Assembly (NCBI GenBank): GCA_944472135.2
Contig: OX235262.1
Location: forward strand, 69,626,887 to 69,690,886
Length of the DNA stretch: 64,000 nt
Reading direction: 5' to 3'
Source of the DNA: Trichobilharzia regenti
Lineage: Eukaryota; Platyhelminthes; Trematoda; Strigeidida; Schistosomatidae
Shown here piece after piece: positions 54,768 to 64,000 of the stretch. The translations under genes and the position numbers were made by a program. The notes below the pieces were generated by a model. The model ran no database searches and had not been told where the DNA came from. It worked only from the letters and a program-made list of their open reading frames with translations. Positions within the stretch are counted from its first letter, which is position 1; the number at the start of each line of letters is the position of its first letter.

Positions 54768-57470
54768 TGGTGAGCCCGTCTTGAACACGGATTATTTTCA
54801 CGTATCTACATACTTATTTTTGCCATTTTGTATTTTCATTGTGATTTTTGTTTGTGGTCTCATATTTGTATCCCCCTTTGCACCAATATTCTCATACCTA
54901 TAACGTCGTCACCTACTCAGCCCGGTACATCAACCAACCGAACAGAGAACTGGCAGAGGCACAGGCCACAGCAAACGCCATCACTGATTTTCGTTTACCA
55001 CAATACGGTTTTGCAGAGCCAAGGATTTCGTTTAGAATTATTGAGCCGTTGTTGGAAGCACGGGGCGTTAAGTTTCAGATAGCCAAATATGGCGTCGTGC
55101 TGGCGGAACTCCCTACGTCAGTGTTAACAGAAATCGGCGATTTCATCGAAACCCCTCCCCCGACGGATAACCAATATGACAAACTTAAAGCCCTCTTTAT
55201 ACAACGCACCAGTTTGTCAGACGAGAAAAGAATCCATCAATTACTCACAGGCTGTGAACTAGCAACGCGTAAACCATCCCAGCTCTTCAGGCACATGCGC
55301 CAGTTAATTGGACACCATAAAGTTGACGAGGTCGTGCTGAGACAGATGTGGTTTACCCAGAAATGTTCAACGAATTTTAATCATCTTAGAAAAGTTGTAT
55401 GACTCAGACCCACTAAGCGACATGGTAAATAGTATTGTGGATGTCTTGTCAGATAACACCATAGGTCATATAGCACCTGACAGTGCAACACCGAGTCAGT
55501 CCACACCCACAACAGACACACCAATACTCGCCGCCATTGCAGACTTAACGACAAGGATTGACAAGTTGGAAACTAATAGGTCTGATCGACGAGCCCAGAG
55601 ACGGAGTTGACAAGCAAGCTCACAATTACAACGACGATCTCCCTCCCGACAGCGTCCCGCATGTCTTCCAGGGACAGTAGCATATGTTGGTACCAAAGGA
55701 AGTTCGGACGTCATGCCCTGAAATGTGTCAAACCATGCATCTTTAATGAAGATAATCAGACAGGGAAACGTCTCAGCCAGACAGTGATGGCGACAGCTGT
55801 TACTGGCAAGCAAACAAGTCGTCTTTTCTATGTGAAGGACAAGATTTCAGACACCTTATTCCTGGTAGACACAGGAGCAGAAGTTAGCCTGACTCCCCCT
55901 CCACTATCCAGGCGATCTACTCGGACACCAGGTAAACTGTCTCTTGGGGCGGCCGACCACACAAGCATACAGACGTACGGGGAACAATCTCTTATAGGGG
56001 ATATAGGTTTACGTCGGCGTTTTACATAGATTTTCATAGTAGCCAACGTGGGTCATGCCATACTCGGGGCTGATTTCTTAAGTAATTTCAATTTGTTAGT
56101 TGATGTCAACAATATAAAAAACTGATTGATAACAGCACCCAACTGAAAATTCATGGAATCGTCTCCAATTACTCCGTCTATAATACCAGCATCTAAAGAC
56201 CAGCGGATTGCACTTTTTCCGCCATACTCCATAGTTTCCCTAGAATACTTAAACCGTCGTATAACATCGAGGACGTACCTCATACAGTCAATGACAAAAC
56301 TGTTATTACGGGTCAACCGGTTCGAGCTCGTCTCCGTAGATTACCTCCTGACAAACTAGCAGTAACCAAGACAGAATTCGAACACATGATGCAGCTCGGC
56401 ATCATCAGACCTTCCAATAGCCCTTGGTCTTCACCCTTACACATGGTGCCTAAAGCTGGGCATGACTGGAGGCTATGTGGGGATTATCGACATTTAAACA
56501 ACGCCACAGTTCCGGACCGTTATCCGATTCCCCGCCTACACGATTTCTCTCTGACATTACATGGAAAAACCACTTTTTCCAAAGTAGACTTGGTCAGAAC
56601 CTATCACCAAAAAATACCAGTTGCTCCAGAAGATATCGAAAAAACAGCCATCACCACACCCACACCTTTTGGTTTGTTCGAATTTCTGCGTATGCCGTTC
56701 GGTCTAAAGAACGCTGCACAATCCTTCCAACGTTTCATGGATCAGGTCACTCAAAGTTTAGATTTTGCATTTGTATACATAGATGACGTCTTAATTGCTA
56801 GCTCGTCGGTTGAAGAGCATACAGATCACCTCACCATCTTATTTCAGCGATTTGAGCAATATGGTGTCACCATTAACCCCAAAAGTGCATATTCGGTGTC
56901 TCCTCTATACAATTTCTGGAACATCACACAACCGAAAATGGTATTAGGCCTATGGAGGAAAAGATAGAGACCATCAAAAATTTCCCTGAACCAGATTCAC
57001 TCAAGAAGGCCGGACGTTTCTTGGGGATGTTTAACTTCAATCGACGTTTTATACCTTCATGTGCCTCCATTGTGCAACCCCTAAATGATCTTCTGAATGT
57101 GATCCAAAAAGTTTCAACTGTCGAGCTAAGTGAAAGAAGCGTTATCCAAGGTTGTCATGCTTTCTCACATCAACCCTAAGGCATCTCTAATTTTGTGTAC
57201 TGACGCCCTCAAATTGCAGTAGGAGCCGTACTCCAGCAGAAAATAAATGATGCGGTAACCCCTCTCGCTTTCTTTTCAAAGAAATTGGAATCAGCACAGA
57301 CGCGTTACGGTACGTTTGGTAGAGAGTTGTTAGCCATTTACCTAGCAATTAGACATTTCAGTTATTTGCTACAAGGTCGTCATTTCACAATATTTACCGA
57401 TCACAAACCCTTGTCCTAGGCTTTCACTACGTCACTGGATAGACAGATACTCACCAAGACAAGCTATGAA
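54768..57470 (+). mobile_element. Ty3/Gypsy element, CsRn1-like, broken
   Basis: Primer-binding site TGGTGAGCCCGT (54768-54779), then Gag (PQYGFAEPRISFRIIEPLLE, AKYGVVLAELPTSVL, IHQLLTGCELATRKPSQLFR), the nucleocapsid word ICWYQRKFGRHALKCVKPC (55682-55738), protease LFLVDTGAEVSLTPPP (about 55856) with GHAILGADFLSNF, RT ([61 protein letters not shown] at about 56766) and RNase H (TRYGTFGRELLAIYLAIRHF, FTIFTDHKPLS, to about 57440). Frameshifts and stops separate Gag, protease, RT and RNase H. The RT frame of 193 codons is intact with YIDD. Integrase and 3' LTR are missing: the element stops near 57470. Confidence 0.9.
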
Positions 57471-57671
57471 CTATATTCTATGGCTACTCAGATGCTTTAA
57501 GCAATCAAGGAACTCAAAAGGAAAGAACGAGAAACCAAGTGGGAAATATGTCACCATCCTGATTTGGACATATGACATTATCTGTTGAATGATGAATACC
57601 CCTCCGTTTGTTTGACTAGGTATTCTCCACTTCACTTGCCCTCTGCCGTTCATTCGAAAATAAGAGGTTCG

Positions 57672-57924
57672 TAAACCAGCAGCCACACAGGCAATGAAAG
57701 CAGAACACGAGCTGTGCAGGAGAGCTTTTATTCCACAAAATTGACTTTCATAATGTGCGGGAGTACAGTTTTAGAGTATAATAGTTTTACTAGTCTTTCC
57801 AAATGTTTAGGTTCTCCGATTTGTGTATCTCCTGGTCCAGACAGTTGACTCCCGGGTATCTTCCTGCAAGTAGAGAAAATAAAACCTTGGTTAGTGTTAT
57901 AATATAGGTTTTGTTTCGATTACA
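57672..57924 (-). mobile_element. Family B LTR with internal 3' end
   Basis: Direct copy of 47594-47855 with few differences, same orientation. The internal sequence to 57977 (GTTCAACCCTTGGGCACTG ... GGGGAAGGTGGCAG polypurine tract) is retained. The LTR end is diverged near 57672. Confidence 0.85.
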
Positions 57925-57977
57925 CTGCCACCTTCCCCTGGAGGCACTGTCCTCAGTGCCCAAGGGTTGAACTGCAG

Positions 57978-58435
57978 GGAAATCATTCCATACAATGAAT
58001 GTGTCATCAATGTATCTATAGTAGCCTGTTGTTTCGCCAATTGCACACTTCAGTTTCGTCTGCTCCAGACTGGCCATAAAGATATCAGCTAATATCGAGC
58101 CCAGTGGACTTCCTCTTACCACACCATCAACCTAGCGATACATTTTGTTGTCAAACTGGAATCCTATATCATTAGTACATAACATGAGAAGCAGCTTAAA
58201 TTCCAGTTTTGGTAGAGGAAGGAGATCAGAGTGTTGACAGATGATGTCTATTGTCTTACGCAGAGGGATCTGGGTGGATAGAGAAGTCACATTGAAGGAA
58301 ACCATGATTTTGTCATGTTCATTGAGTTGATTCGCCTCTTCAACAAACTGGGACGAGTCTTTTAGAGTATGTTTAGCTAGATGTCGTTTGACGGGTTCTA
58401 ACCTATCGGCTGACCAGCGAGCTACCTTGTAAAAG
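57978..58435 (-). mobile_element. Penelope-like RT fragment
   Basis: Minus strand: RWSADRLEPVKRHLAKHTL, IMVSFNVTSLSTQIPLRKTI (motif A), LLPLPKLEFKLLLMLC, VDGVVRGSPLGSILADIFMA, YYRYIDDTFIVW (palm motif with both Asp). One stop interrupts it near 58133. It ends abruptly at both sides: at 57977 against a Gypsy 3' end and at 58436 against another Gypsy LTR. Confidence 0.88.
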
Positions 58436-58817
58436 TGTTAATTTGCAGTGCACATATTACCCCTGAACTTTTCCTTAAATTCGCTCACCCATGTTTTTGG
58501 CACATCTTATCTTTTTGAGTTGTGACCCTTTCGTACTTTCATTGGTTCGCTCTCTCGTTGTGCATTCATTCAGCACACTCTCCGAGCCTACCACCAGTGA
58601 TGTCAGCAGATAAGTTGCACAACCTTTTTATTTATCAAATTTCATTTGCGTGAAATATAACTGTCCCAGATACACTTGTCATTTCAAGTCTTTTTACCTT
58701 GATTCTGTTCGTCAGTATTAACACGTTAAGCAGAGTACAGCTAAGGCCATAAAACGGTGAAGAAGTTTTGTAGGAGGAGTGTTTGGAATTGAGGTCTAAG
58801 CCGTGATAGCTGTCACA
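58436..58817 (+). mobile_element. Gypsy 5' LTR, 382 bp
   Basis: TGTTAATTTG ... AGCTGTCACA, followed after two bases by primer-binding site TGGTGAGCCCGT (58820-58831), identical to that at 54768. It begins exactly where the Penelope homology stops, so it was probably inserted there. Confidence 0.75.
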
Positions 58818-59883
58818 ATTGGTGAGCCCGTATTTTCATCGTTTGCCTTCATTTTAGCTTGACTTGTTTTTAGTTCTTTTTCATACTGACTATTTTTTAT
58901 TTTACACATGGAGTTATAAATTTTTACTGGCCTTGTTTTCCCGTCTATTTGTCGAATCACTCCGTTTGTATATTTTTCTGTCCGTATAATGGCTGATAAC
59001 CGTGCTTCACAGATGGCTATAACTTTGCAGCTCCCAAACTTCTGGACACATCTTCATTTTGAATGGTTCAACCACGTAGAAGCTTTGTTCGCCCTCAAAC
59101 ATATACACTCACCAGAAACGAAGGTAAACCTGGTAATTGTCAGTCTTCCTGAGGATGCCATGTAGGAGGTGCCTGACGTCCTCGAGGATCCGTCCCCGAC
59201 TTGTATGAGCGGCTCGAGCAGGCGCTGATAAATTGCGTTGCACTAGCTGACCAACCGAGAGTGAAGGACTTTTTCGCGATGTATAGCTTCGCAAACGAAA
59301 GCCCACACAATTGTTACGACAAACGAAACAGTTGGTCTCGGACTTCGAAATAGACGATGCCTTCCTAAAACAACTTTGGTTACAAAGATTACCACAGAGG
59401 ACTCAGGCCATTTTAGCCCCTATCAACAAGTACCCGGCCATTTTTGCCGATAGGCCAGTAGAGGCTATTGGAGCCAACATGTGCATTTCGGCTGCGGACA
59501 CCGATAGTCCCGCTCAGACCAAAGAATCTCCTGCCGGGGAGTCATCAAGCTTCGATACGGTGGCCCATATAACCAAGCTTCACAAAGAGATATGTAGTAT
59601 TAGACAGGAGATGAGAGCCAGAAGTCGCTCGGGTAGTCGCACCAACTCAACTCGTAATAGATCCTTATCAGGTGCTAGCAGTAGGCGTCGTAAGTCTCGA
59701 AACTCTCAGCCTGGATTGTTCTGCTGGCATCGGCGTTATGGTGAAAAGCCCAAATGTGCACTCGCCCGTGCACCTTCGATGTCCAAAAGTTGGGAAACTA
59801 GCAGGCTAGCACGTGTTAATATAATAATAGTATATTCTGATTTTGTACATGAGGGACGCCAGTTTACAGGCATCATCATGTAA
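58818..59883 (+). mobile_element. Ty3/Gypsy gag remnant (CsRn1-like)
   Basis: From ATG at 58989: MADNRASQMAITLQLPNFWT, FNHVEALFALKHIHSPETK, LVIVSLPEDAM then a stop at 59162. Gag continues as QPRVKDFFAMYSFANESP and in the 190-codon frame 59311-59883: LVSDFEIDDAFLKQLWLQRL, IAPINKYPAIFADRP-like, an Arg/Ser-rich stretch, and LFCWHRRYGEKPKCALARAP, the same nucleocapsid type as at 55682. Truncated before the protease, near 59800. Confidence 0.82.
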
Positions 59884-60657
59884 ATTTATGTTTATATGAA
59901 AATAAAATTATTATTATTATTATTATTAATATGATAAATTACATATACGATTAGCAATCATAATTAATAATAATGTTTTAATAAAATACACATTTTTTCC
60001 TACTTGTGTAGGACACACCAAATATACAGGCATGGATAAGCATTATTTAAAATTCATAAATTTGGTTTATGGTTAAATCACATGGTTGCTGGCGTTTTTG
60101 TCTGTGGGCACAATATGATAACCAGTCATTCAATGGAGCACATCATGAAATATAGGAATATTGACCTCGCATTAACAAAAAACCTAAGTAAGTTTTGGAT
60201 GGATTAAAAATACTTGGGAAAGAATAAAGCTTGAAGTAATTCCACAATATAACTTAGATGTGTACAAATCCGAATCTCATTTTTGATTTATATCCAAATT
60301 GGGTAATAAGAAACCTATTTTCACAGATGCGATCAGTTATGTTATAAGTTACAATCGTGATGTTGTATTAAAAATTGATACTTTTCCATTGGTATAAGAG
60401 TATATTCCACAAATGTGATCCAGGTTGCGTCGTGGAGAAAGTTAATTCGTAATTAACCAGGCAACTGAAAGATACTGGACCAATAATGTTTGCAGATCAC
60501 TTGTCATTGTAAATGGTCAAACATCCACATTATTCATTCTCATTCAAAAAGTTAAATGGAAGCCAAAATGGTGAGATAAAAAAGAAGACAAACAACAGCA
60601 AGGCAAAAGAAAGCAAGAGTAGTCATTAAGGAGTGATTGATAAGCATACATATATAT
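59884..60657. other. No recognisable gene
   Basis: Starts with an ATT/TTA run at 59911-59930. Otherwise AT-rich with no coding sequence. Confidence 0.4.
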
Positions 60658-61017
60658 TGTCAATGACGTCTTATAAACCGTTAATGCTCAGCTCTCGCTA
60701 CGCTCGGGCTCACGTTGTTCTTCGAAGATCTCTCAGAAACGCTTAGTTATAACGGACGCAAAAACCAAAACACTGATCTGCCGCTTTAGATTTGTTTATT
60801 GTTACACCAACATATAAAAGGAATAAGCGAACTAAGGTCTGTAAACAAATATTACAATAATAAATCGTTATATTACTTCTGACGATATTTTACTCTTCTT
60901 TCTGAACAGCGACCGATGAGACGATGACTGTCGTATTGATGCCTCCGCGAAAATCGAGGAAGTTGATTTTGAGCAAACAACCATGAATTGATCGTTCAAT
61001 CTTCAACTCCATTGACA
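60658..61017 (-). mobile_element. BEL/Pao 3' LTR, 360 bp
   Basis: Minus strand starts TGTCAATG and ends CATTGACA, an 8-bp inverted terminal repeat with TG...CA ends. It contains AACAATAAACAAATC (polyadenylation signal). Immediately upstream on the minus strand is CGCCGGGGAG (61018-61027), a purine-rich tract that fits the polypurine primer. The other LTR would lie beyond the window. Confidence 0.82.
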
Positions 61018-62168
61018 CTCCCCGGCGAAAAAGGGATCCAACCCTTTTTTCCTTCACGATCAATGCACGTTGACTTGGATGCCATTGCGAGAACCTGGGT
61101 CACACGGACAGAGCTGAAATGGAAAACAAACAGAAAAGCCAACACACCACAAGCATACCCACAGCACAATCTCACACATCGCTGACGACCTGCACCTCCA
61201 GACAGAGACCTCCTCTTGACAACTTGCAACACAATCGCCACTTACTAGAATGACTCTTGCAGAATGCAACGTGACCATAGCACCACCTCATGATACTCTT
61301 CAAGCATCCTCTTTTCTATTCACTATCAATTATCACTGAAATCGCTTGTCACTCATTCTGCCTCAGTTCTAGTAGCGGTGACGCATGCGAGCCTCAGTCG
61401 TTTACACTCTTTCTCCCCGGCGTGTCGGACCGCAGCTAACAATTATCTCCGTGTGCATTTCATTCTCAGCAATAGCCTAGCCTCCCCGGCGTATACGACC
61501 CATCTGCTGCCTTTAACATCAATCAATTCATTCATGGATGTAGAAGACTCGAAACAACTTCAGAAATAATCACGACGAAAATTTTAACAAATTTACGCAA
61601 TAACAACAAGACACGAAAACAACAAGTAAACACAATGAATCCAAAATACACCAATTGATATGACACACCACACGTATATACAAATAGTACAAACAACCTC
61701 GCCGATCATCTCTTGGTGGAATTCCTTTGAAGAATTGCAGGACTTACACCAGTACGCCTACAACCCTTCTCAGGTTGACGATTGTAATTTGTGGAATGTA
61801 AGGACACAAACAAGATTAACCAACAATTACATCAATTGGAACTCACACAATTATTTAACACAAACATATGTACAATCAACACATCAAATGTTGTGGATTC
61901 TGACACGACAAACTACCCTTGAAGAACTGTAGGACTTACAGCAGTACGCCTACATTCCTTCTCAGGTTGATGATCCAAGTGGAAGTCGTCCGGACACAAA
62001 CAGAATTACCAACAGCTAGATGACAGATGATATCAATTCAGTATATACAATATGAACATATGTACAAGATCATACACCAAGCACATTGGACTGCTCATTG
62101 ATGCGCTACCCTTTGAAGAACTGTAGGACTTACACCAGTACGCCTACAACCCTTCTCAGGTTGACGCC
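61018..62168 (-). other. 3' untranslated region of the BEL/Pao element
   Basis: 1.15 kb between the stop codon and the LTR. Contains three copies of the purine tract CGCCGGGGAG or GCCGGGGAG (61018, 61412, 61480) and, nearer the stop, a tandem repeat. No protease, RT or integrase frame is present. Confidence 0.7.
61640..62165. repeat. Tandem repeat, about 190-bp unit, nearly three copies
   Basis: The word CCTTTGAAGAATTGCAGGAC or CCTTGAAGAACTGTAGGACT followed by TTACACCAGTACGCCTAC starts near 61725, 61917 and 62110. Each copy has CTTCTCAGGTTGA 35-40 bases on. The words ACATATGTACAA (61866, 62056) repeat with the same spacing. Confidence 0.85.
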
Positions 62169-64000
62169 CTAGGTTGGAAAATCGTCGCAGAGTTCATTTG
62201 CTAACTTCCTTCTATCAGCTATATCCTCAAATCTGAACGGCAACACGCCCATGTCATTGTATCGTAGAATATAGATGACCAACAAACACACGACATATCT
62301 CATCAACCAAGTATAGAAACAGAGTAATTTACACCAAAGATAATAACATTCAAATAGTAACTTGAAACTAGAAATGCCTTTATTCGTGCAAGTCAATTTA
62401 ACAATAACTCTCTCCTTTACACTTGGCTTATCCACACTAAACTGACCATTGATATTCGTCCTTTCAAACGAACTGATACTACCATAGTCATTGCACAAGA
62501 TACTTGAGTTGATGGGTGTCTGTTTCATTGTGGATGACAGCACCAACGATGACTGAGTGACACAAGGTGATGAACTTAGTGGTGGATCAGAAGCTGTTCT
62601 TGTTCGGCTCTCAGATAGTTGTCCAACTGCAAGATTACCACCACTGCTGTCTTTCACTACTAGTTCGGGTTTAGCACTATCATCTGATGATAGGTGGGCT
62701 ACACGCTGATCAATTACACTGACTGTCTCACAAGTATGCACACCTTTTGGAACTGCATCTGCGTTCAATTCTACTTCACGTTGTAGTTGTACAGAACCTT
62801 TATTTAACTTAGCAGTAGTAGGCATATCCCTCATCTCATCATGATCAACCAAAGACAACTGTGAAGTATCATGATCATTATCACGAATATTCACTTTACC
62901 GTCAACTTCATCATTTTCAAACTCTTTAATAACAGAAGTAGACAATTTTGGTTCCTCCTCGCAAATCATAAAAGGTTTTATAACTTCACTCTGACTAGTA
63001 ATACCTTGTAAACTTTTGGAGTCAGAACTCCACTCTGAAGCAGTAACTCTATTCTGTGACACTCTATTCAACAACGGCTTACCAGTTGCAACTACAGACT
63101 TCCTCACCGCACCGTTATCGTCACACAATTCGGAGTCAGACCTGGAGTTTACATTTAGCTTATCACTGAACTTGCTCACTGGTTCACAGTTCACTTCTGT
63201 ATGCACCTCTTGCACACGTGTAAAACAAAGCCGTGTTTGTCTTGCATCTTGTAACTTATCTGTTGAGGATGTACTACGAAACCTGTTACACTCACTAGGT
63301 CTATATGCATTACTAGACATCATGGAGTCTTCTCGATATCCACCTCTCTGAGGCTTATTCGTCATCAATGAGTGCGTTTTACCCTCAGACTGCTCTATTC
63401 TAGGGGTGAGATCTAACAGACTGGAAAACTTGCTCATAGATTGATTGACACTAGTATTTACCAGTTTCAGGATATCATCAAACTTTGGCTCGATACCCTC
63501 ATCCTCCATACGGGAGCTCATCTTCACCCACTTCCTTTGCAGTCGAGTAGGTAGACGTCTTGCTATTACTTCTAGTATAAAACTCGAGTTGAGGTCACTC
63601 ATGCGATTCATCGAAATCATTCCATTCTTGTAAATTAGCAAATTATCTAAAAACTCAGTGAGTGCCTGGGAGTCATCCTGTAATTGACCACCATTACCCT
63701 TAACAGCCTCGAATAATTTCCCTGCAATCATCGAAGGTCTTCCAAACCTTTGACGTAATATGCTCATAGCCTCGTAGTAGCCCTCTTTTGGCTTCATAAA
63801 CTTACAGCACTGTATAGCTCTTGCAGCATCTCCAGTGCAATATCTCATCAAATACATTAACTTCAATTCATCATTTAATAAAAAACCACTCAACATGATC
63901 TCAAACTCCTTTACAAATTGTAAATAATCAGCCGGGTTTCCATCAAAACACCGTGGTTCAAATTTAGGGAGTTTGATGTTCCTATTATCCCTGAACGGCG
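62169..64000 (-). CDS. BEL/Pao Gag-like protein with membrane-like tail (5' partial)
   Basis: Open without a stop from the window edge to TAG at 62169-62171, at least 609 codons. The start is off the window. The first 180 residues resemble the BEL/Pao Gag domain: LPKFEPRCFDGNPADYLQFV, LMYLMRYCTGDAARAIQCCK, AMSILRQRFGRPSMIAGKLF and RLPTRLQRKWVKMSS. A Ser/Asp/Glu-rich, low-complexity stretch of about 330 residues follows, with no zinc knuckle and no DTG. A Cys/Leu/Tyr-rich hydrophobic segment (CYYLWCKLLCFYTWLMRYVV and CLLVIYI) then leads to a short charged end (FEDIADRRKLANELCDDFPT). In a normal BEL/Pao element Gag is continued by protease, RT, RNase H and integrase; here the LTR follows only 1.15 kb later. 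It is the only long retroelement frame in the window without damage. It could be a non-autonomous element, a Gag-Env-like fusion left by deletion of Pol, or a domesticated copy. Confidence 0.75.
   Translation of the reverse strand, partial: PFRDNRNIKLPKFEPRCFDGNPADYLQFVKEFEIMLSGFLLNDELKLMYLMRYCTGDAARAIQCCKFMKPKEGYYEAMSILRQRFGRPSMIAGKLFEAVKGNGGQLQDDSQALTEFLDNLLIYKNGMISMNRMSDLNSSFILEVIARRLPTRLQRKWVKMSSRMEDEGIEPKFDDILKLVNTSVNQSMSKFSSLLDLTPRIEQSEGKTHSLMTNKPQRGGYREDSMMSSNAYRPSECNRFRSTSSTDKLQDARQTRLCFTRVQEVHTEVNCEPVSKFSDKLNVNSRSDSELCDDNGAVRKSVVATGKPLLNRVSQNRVTASEWSSDSKSLQGITSQSEVIKPFMICEEEPKLSTSVIKEFENDEVDGKVNIRDNDHDTSQLSLVDHDEMRDMPTTAKLNKGSVQLQREVELNADAVPKGVHTCETVSVIDQRVAHLSSDDSAKPELVVKDSSGGNLAVGQLSESRTRTASDPPLSSSPCVTQSSLVLSSTMKQTPINSSILCNDYGSISSFERTNINGQFSVDKPSVKERVIVKLTCTNKGISSFKLLFECYYLWCKLLCFYTWLMRYVVCLLVIYILRYNDMGVLPFRFEDIADRRKLANELCDDFPT

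Noticed and set aside
47594..57924. The two near-identical family B LTRs, 10 kb apart and in the same orientation, as the two ends of one retrotransposon
   Set aside because: Both are preceded by the same polypurine tract and internal 3' end, so both are 3' LTRs of separate truncated copies. The space between them holds a plus-strand LINE and an unrelated Gypsy element.
63016..63351. Plus-strand open frames opposite the BEL/Pao Gag-like frame
   Set aside because: Antisense shadows of the 609-codon minus-strand frame, without any recognisable motif.
1..64000. CRISPR arrays, bacterial operons, rRNA genes
   Set aside because: None seen. The short direct repeats are SINEs, microsatellites and the tandem array at 61640; GT-AG introns and retroelements show a eukaryotic nuclear genome.

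Overview
The window looks like nuclear DNA of a schistosome or a close digenean relative. It is AT-rich and gene-poor. One real multi-exon gene sits in a dense mix of tRNA-derived SINEs, RTE-like LINEs, Penelope-like elements with GIY-YIG domains, Ty3/Gypsy elements of CsRn1-like type and a BEL/Pao element. Several SINEs carry a decayed hammerhead-like domain that resembles the S-m-alpha repeats of schistosomes. The genus is my inference from this repeat mix; the rest was read from the sequence and compared with families from memory.

Layout. 1-5400: repeats and the 3' terminal exon (4346-4918, +) of an unrecognised gene. 5400-15700: three Penelope fragments, SINEs, two solo LTRs with target duplications and a LINE scrap. 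15726-42154 (minus strand): DNA ligase IV (LIG4), which I resolve into 12 coding exons with GT-AG introns. All catalytic motifs are present (K-DGER, LDGEMM, EGLIVK, KIKPDY), followed by two BRCT domains. The introns are almost entirely mobile DNA. Three exons (5, 9 and 10) are each one base short of a codon multiple, so the gene as written carries three -1 frameshifts. It has no in-frame stop codons apart from those the shifts create. I favour sequence error over decay but cannot decide.

42155-45200: a LINE 3' fragment and a 0.67 kb foldback element. 45200-48210: broken Ty3/Gypsy pieces (gag, zinc knuckle, DTGA protease, integrase end) and LTRs in both orientations. 48240-52000: an RTE-like LINE with endonuclease and reverse transcriptase, interrupted by about 1.2 kb. 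52600-57500: a SINE, a gag/protease scrap and a broken CsRn1-like Gypsy element (PBS, gag, protease, RT, RNase H). 57670-59900: a Gypsy LTR next to a Penelope RT fragment, into which a second Gypsy element (LTR, PBS, gag) appears to have inserted.

60658-64000 (minus strand) is the most unusual element: a 360-bp LTR with 8-bp inverted ends, a polypurine tract, a 1.15 kb 3' region with a tandem repeat of about 190 bp, and an uninterrupted reading frame of at least 609 codons that leaves the window. That protein starts with a BEL/Pao-type Gag domain but has no protease, RT or integrase and ends in a hydrophobic, membrane-like segment.

Apart from LIG4 and the partial unknown gene, nothing here looks like a cooperating host gene set. 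The structure of interest is the interaction of mobile DNA with LIG4: repeat hairpins inside introns, insertions within tens of bases of exons, and a SINE family that shares its 3' tail with a resident LINE.
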